Shown here in pieces: positions 59,677 through 64,000 of a DNA stretch of 64,000 bases. A program made the translations under genes and the position numbers. Within the stretch, counting starts at the first letter, position 1. Every line of letters starts with the position of its first letter. This DNA comes from Spirosoma telluris (GTDB lineage Bacteria; Bacteroidota; Bacteroidia; Cytophagales; Spirosomataceae): NCBI GenBank assembly GCA_003259005.1, contig QLII01000001.1, forward strand, positions 310,001 to 374,000. Direction: 5' to 3'. A model generated the notes under the pieces. That model had not been told where the DNA came from. It did no database searches and saw only the letters and a program-made list of their open reading frames with translations.

Positions 59677-61093
59677 ATGAATTCAAGACGTAAATTTCTC
59701 CGCCAATTGAGTGGCACCACCGCCTTACTGGCGGGTGGCGAATCCCTGGTGAATGCCGGAACACTACCCATGCGTACAGGGTCCGGTCACCTCATGACCC
59801 CACTAAAACCGCGCTCGGCGGCTGATACGATCAATATTGGGCTTATTGGCGCGGGTATCATCGGCCATTATGATCTCGATTGTGCGCTCAAAGTACCCGG
59901 CACGAAGGTGGTTGCCGTGGCTGACCTCTATGATCCGCGGCTCGTACGGGCAAAAGAAGTTTGGGGCAACGATATCTTCACAACCCGCGACTATCGGGAG
60001 GTGCTGGCCCGAAAAAACGTCGATGCCGTACTGATTTGCGTGCCCGATCACTGGCACGACCGCATTTCCATTGCCGCGCTCCAGGCGGGCAAGCATGTCT
60101 ACTGCGAAAAGCCTATGGTTCACCATATTGACGAAGGAAAAGCGGTTATTGATGCCCATAAAAAATCAGGCAAAGTCTTTCAGGTAGGTAGCCAGCGGGC
60201 AAGTAGTGCGGCCGTGCTGGAAGCCAAAAAACGGTACGAAGCCGGAGATATTGGCGAACTGACATCCGTAGAAACGTTTCTGGACAGGACGGACGCGCTG
60301 GGTGCCTGGCAATATACCCTGCCGCCAAACCTTGATCCGAAAGACGTTGACTGGGATCGCTTCCTGGGCGATGCGCCTAAGCGACCTTTTCAGGCCGAAC
60401 GCTTTTTCCGATGGCGCAACTACAAAGAATACGGAACGGGTGTGGCCGGGGATTTATTTGTCCACCTGCTTACGGGCGTACACACCATTACGGGCTCGCA
60501 GGGCCGACGCGGATTTTTGCACTGGGTGATTTGAATTACTGGAAAGATGGCCGGGATGCCTACGATCTGGTCACGGCGATCATGGATTATCCCAAGACCG
60601 ACAAAAATCCATCGTTTCAGTTTACAACGCGGGTCAATCTGGCAACGGGTGCCGGTGGCGATATTCATACGCGCCTGGTCGGAACGGAGGGTGTGATTGA
60701 TATTGGCTGGAATTCATTTGTGCTGAATCGACTCAAACGACCTAACGCGCCTATGTATAGCAAGGGCTACGATGCCCTGTTCACTTATCCGCAGGCGATG
60801 CAGGAAGAGTTCATCCGTCAGTATGACCAGAAATATCCAGCTGGGCAATTCACGCGACAAATCCAGAACGAACCCGCTATTACGTTCAATACACCCAATG
60901 GCTACGACGACCGGCTGGATCATATGATTGTCTTCTTTAATGCCATTCGGGAAAACAATCCGTCGCTCGTGAAGGAAGACGCCGAGTTTGGTTTGCGGGC
61001 GGCTGCCCCTCGCTGGCGGCAAACATGAGTGCCGAGCAGAAAAAGGTGATAAACTGGGACCCGGTCGGCATGAAACTGATTAAAACCACCTGA
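59677..61093 (+). CDS. Tat-exported Gfo/Idh/MocA oxidoreductase (two frameshifts)
   Basis: About 472 residues. The leader MNSRRKFLRQLSGTTALLAG is a strong Tat signal. INIGLIGAGIIGHYDLDCAL is the NAD-binding loop, and VYCEKPMVHHIDEGK carries the EKP motif with the catalytic Lys. WQYTLPPNLDPKDVDWDRFL and GDLFVHLLTGVHTITG lie in the substrate domain. Missing bases at 60501-60503 (restores SQGPTRIFALGDLNYWKDG) and 61006-61009 (restores AAAPSLAANMSAEQKKVINW) break the frame. Exported members of this family carry tightly bound NAD and act as glycosidases, isomerases or sugar oxidoreductases through a 3-keto intermediate. It fits a periplasmic keto-sugar route. Confidence 0.87.
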
Positions 61094-61095
61094 TT

Positions 61096-62311
61096 ATGCA
61101 ACAAATTGCTATGCTCGGGGGCGGCTTCATTGGCCGCTTTTACGCCGAATCACTCCATGGGCAACGGAGCCGCGACCGGGTTGTTGCCATCTACGCCCGC
61201 CGGGAAGAAACCGCCAAAAAATTTGCTGGCGACTACGGTTGCGCCATCTGGTCAACGGATATGGAAGAAGTCATTGCCCACCCCGATGTAAAGATGGTGT
61301 GCATCGCCCTGCCCAACAACCTCCATGCGGCAGCCGTGATGCTGTGTGCCAAACATAAGAAGAACGTCGTTTGCACCAAACCGTTGGGCCGTAATGCTGA
61401 AGAAGCCCTGCACATGATGCAGGCTGTGGAAGAAGCCGGTATTTTCGGGGGTTATCTGGAAGACTTATGTTATTCGCCTAAGTTCCTGAAAGCTTTGGAA
61501 AGCGTTAAAAGCGGGGCGTTAGGTAGAATCCTGTGGGCGAAATCCCGCGAAGCACACCCCGGTCCGCACTCCAACTGGTTCTGGGACAAAGAGCAGGCCG
61601 GTGGCGGCTGTATGCTCGATCTGGGTTGCCATTGCGTGGAAATTGCCCGTAGTTTTATCGGAAAGATGTTCGTCCCGTTGAGGTAATGTGCTGGGCTGCC
61701 ACGCAGGTGAAGCCCATCGACGCCGAAGACCACGCCATTGCGCTGGTGAAATACGAAAACGGGGCCATCGGCCAGTTTGAAGTGAGTTGGGTATTTCGGG
61801 GTGGTATGGACCTGCGTGATGAGGTCATGGGTACTGAAGGTACCATCTGGATCAATAACTTTCTGCGGACTGGTTTCGAGATGTACACGTCCGGTCGGCG
61901 CTCCGGGGTAAAGGGGCTGATTACATAGCGGAAAAGGCCGAATCCAACTCGGGCTGGCTCTTTCCTGTGGGGGATGAGGTAAATGACCTGGGCTATAATC
62001 ACATGTTTACCGATATGTTTAAATCCTGCGAGGAAGGGCGGCAACCCGCCGAAACCTTCTACGACGGCTACGTGGTGAATGCAGTGCTGGATGCCGCCTA
62101 TCGATCGGCTGAATCGAAGCAGTGGGAGCCAGTGAATCTACCCGTCTGGCGCGGGCAGGAAGGTTTGTCGCAGGAGAAAACATTGACCGACTACGACGCT
62201 AATTTTTACCTGATCAAAGAAGAAATCACCCACGACGGACGCCACAAACTGATTCTGAAAGATAAAGTCAGTGGGAAAATCGTGGAAAAAGATTTGCTTG
62301 AGGTAAACTAA
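61096..62311 (+). CDS. Gfo/Idh/MocA oxidoreductase, cytoplasmic (two frameshifts)
   Basis: About 405 residues starting three bases after the preceding stop. [17 protein letters not shown] is the NAD loop. The usual EKP motif reads [15 protein letters not shown], so Glu is Thr while the Lys stays. [20 protein letters not shown] and [20 protein letters not shown] are C-terminal blocks. Missing bases at 61662-61664 (restores [13 protein letters not shown]) and 61913-61916 (restores [13 protein letters not shown]) break the frame. There is no signal peptide, unlike the neighbour, so the two enzymes probably work in different compartments, perhaps on the same keto-sugar before and after import. 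Confidence 0.85.
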
Positions 62312-62360
62312 TTTTTCCGCCAATCCTGTCAGAAAAAATTTGCCCTAAACCTACAATCAC

Positions 62361-64000
62361 ATGAATCTCACCAGTAAAGCAACGCAGCAAAACACATTCG
62401 ACGCGATCGTCGTCGGCTCGGTATAAGTGGCGGATGGGCTGCCAAAGAGCTAACACAAAAAGGGTTACGAACGCTTGTGCTGGAGCGTGGCCGGCCGGTC
62501 GAGCATGTGAAAGATTACCCCACTACGATGTCGAGCCCGTGGGAAATGACTCACCGGGGTCGCTACCCGCTGGATGTGCTCGAAAAAAGCCCAACGCAGG
62601 CTAAAGTTAGTTATGCCTTTAATGAGTATTCCGGACAGTTTTTCATTCGGGATACCGATCACCCGTATCAGCAAACCAAGCCCTTCGATTGGATTCGTGG
62701 GTATCAGGTGGGGGCAAATCGCTGAGCTGGGCGAGATGGACACAACGGTGGGCACCCTTCAATTTTGAAGATAACCTCAAAGACGGTCACGGTGTGGACT
62801 GGCCCATTCGGTACCCGGATTTGGCCCCCTGGTATAGTTACGTTGAGAAATTTGCCGGTATCAGTGGTAATAAAGATGGCCTGTCGACCCTGCCCGATGG
62901 GGAATTTCTGCCGCCTTTCGAGATGAACTGCATTGAGAAAAGTGTTCGCGATGTCTGGAAAAAAGAGTATGCAGATCGCCATTTGATCATCAGTCGCACG
63001 GCCAATCTGAGCAAAGCCCAGCCCATTCATCTGGCACTGGGCCGGGCCGATTGCCAATCGCGCAACTGGTGTGGCCGGGCTGTTTGTATGGCGCATATTT
63101 CAGCAGCAATTCCGCTACGCTTCCCGCAGCCGCTAAAACCGGTAAACTCACAATCCGCCCGTTTTCCGTTGTCCACTCGATTATTTATGATGAGCAAAAA
63201 GGCAGGGCAACGGGCGTTCGCGTGATCGACACCAACACGAAAGAGATGACCGAGTATTATGCCCGTATCATGTTCGTGAATGCGGCCACGCTCAACTCTA
63301 CGCTGGTGCTGCTCAATTCTACCTCAAACCGATTCCCGAACGGGCTTGGCAACGACAGTGGTGCGCTGGGCCATTACCTGATGGATCACAATTATCGGGC
63401 CGGGTTGCTGGTGTTTACGAAGGTAAGGATCTGGATGATAAATACTATTATGGCCGTCGACCTACCGGTACCTATGTTCCACGATTCCGAAATGTACTCA
63501 ATGATAAGCAATCGGACTTCGTTCGTGGCTATGCCTATGCCTGTGGGGGAGGTCGGGCTGGTTGGGAGCGGGGCGGTTCGGTGGCGGTTTCGGTGCTGAC
63601 TATAAAGAAGCCCTGACGCATCCAGGCGAATGGTCATTCAGCATGACCGCGATGGGCGAAATGCTGCCTCGTTACGAAAATCACGTCAAACTGAATCAGG
63701 CCAACAAAGATCAATGGGGTATGCCAACGCTCGACATCGACTGTGCCTGGGGTGAAAATGAAGATAAAATGACCCAGGATGCCATTGCGCAGGCTAAAGC
63801 GATGATGGAAGCTGCTGGCATTCGAATAACGGCTGCGTTTGATAACCATCAGGCTCCGGGGGTAGCCATTCACGAGATGGGCACGGCGCGTATGGGGCAT
63901 GACCCGAAAACGTCGGTGCTGAACAAATGGAACCAGGTTCACTCGGTTAAAAATGTGTTTGTAACAGACGGTGCCAGTATGGCCTCATCAGCCTGCCAGA
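62361..64000 (+). CDS. GMC-type flavin oxidoreductase (frameshifted, cut by window end)
   Basis: At least 547 residues from ATG 62361; the C-terminus is beyond the window. FDAIVVGSGISGGWAAKELT is the FAD loop after adding a G at 62420-62421. Further single losses at 62710-62714 (VGGKSLSWARWTQRW), 63077-63079 (RGCLYGAYFSSNS), 63402-63404 (RAGVAGVYEGKDLDDKYY) and 63575-63576 (GGFGGGFGADYKEA) must be repaired. HEMGTARMGHDPKTSVLN and VTDGASMASSACQ are the GMC C-terminal blocks with the active His. Members in this group oxidise sugars, often at C3, and donate electrons to a cytochrome. It is the last visible gene of the GntR-divergent operon and a good partner for the two Gfo/Idh/MocA enzymes. Confidence 0.87.

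Noticed and set aside
1..64000. CRISPR array or tandem direct-repeat array
   Set aside because: I saw no set of regularly spaced 20-40 bp direct repeats and no cas-like gene. The repeats present are inverted.

Overview
The window looks like chromosome of a Bacteroidota bacterium of the Cytophagales (Spirosoma-like). The reasons are paired SusC/SusD proteins, a FecR anti-sigma with a DUF4974-type end, several secreted 'PVC-type' c-heme dehydrogenases, DUF1080, Tat-exported Gfo/Idh/MocA and TIM-barrel enzymes, and initiation regions without clear Shine-Dalgarno sequences. The taxonomic call is an inference from gene content.

Layout. (1) 1-4442, minus strand: a beta-barrel protein, a large TANFOR-like surface protein and a third secreted protein cut by the window edge. 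(2) 5163-42240, minus strand: one very large glycan-utilisation locus. Read in transcription order it has an ECF sigma factor, FecR, SusC with an STN signalling domain, SusD, a strong terminator, a double DUF1080 protein, a heparinase-like protein, GH92, a c-heme/propeller protein, an esterase, two GH27-type paralogues flanking a second c-heme protein, then an unknown secreted protein, a CREST/ceramidase-like hydrolase, a third c-heme protein, a GH78-like rhamnosidase and a sulfatase. An AT-rich island of three genes (AAA ATPase with DUF234, Rpn nuclease, DUF5655 protein) splits this locus at 13.8-17.6 kb. (3) 43201-48767, plus strand: GH38-like protein, ROK kinase, EamA permease, SIS isomerase. 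(4) 48813-53479: GlcG-like protein and MarR (divergent), an IS630-type insertion, quinone oxidoreductase with an Rrf2 regulator, and a GntR/UTRA regulator. (5) 53688-64000, plus strand, opposite gntR: SDR, a second ROK kinase, a second SIS protein, Tat-exported TIM-barrel protein, FAD oxidoreductase, phosphotriesterase-like hydrolase, two Gfo/Idh/MocA oxidoreductases and a GMC oxidoreductase cut by the window end. The SDR gene lies downstream of a perfect 54-bp palindrome.

How it may work together (inference): the locus appears to trim a complex alpha-linked, sulfated heteroglycan (galactose, rhamnose and mannose linkages), with part of the sugar oxidised in the periplasm by c-heme and flavin dehydrogenases. 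The keto-sugars, lactones or epimers would then be handled by DUF1080, Gfo/Idh/MocA, TIM-barrel and lactonase-type enzymes, while two kinase/isomerase pairs feed sugar phosphates into the cell.

Warning for any user: about 34 apparent frameshifts break otherwise conserved genes. Every one is repaired by adding a single base, usually in a short homopolymer. This one-sided pattern points to sequencing or consensus error rather than mass gene decay. Coordinates given for such genes span the whole reconstructed gene.
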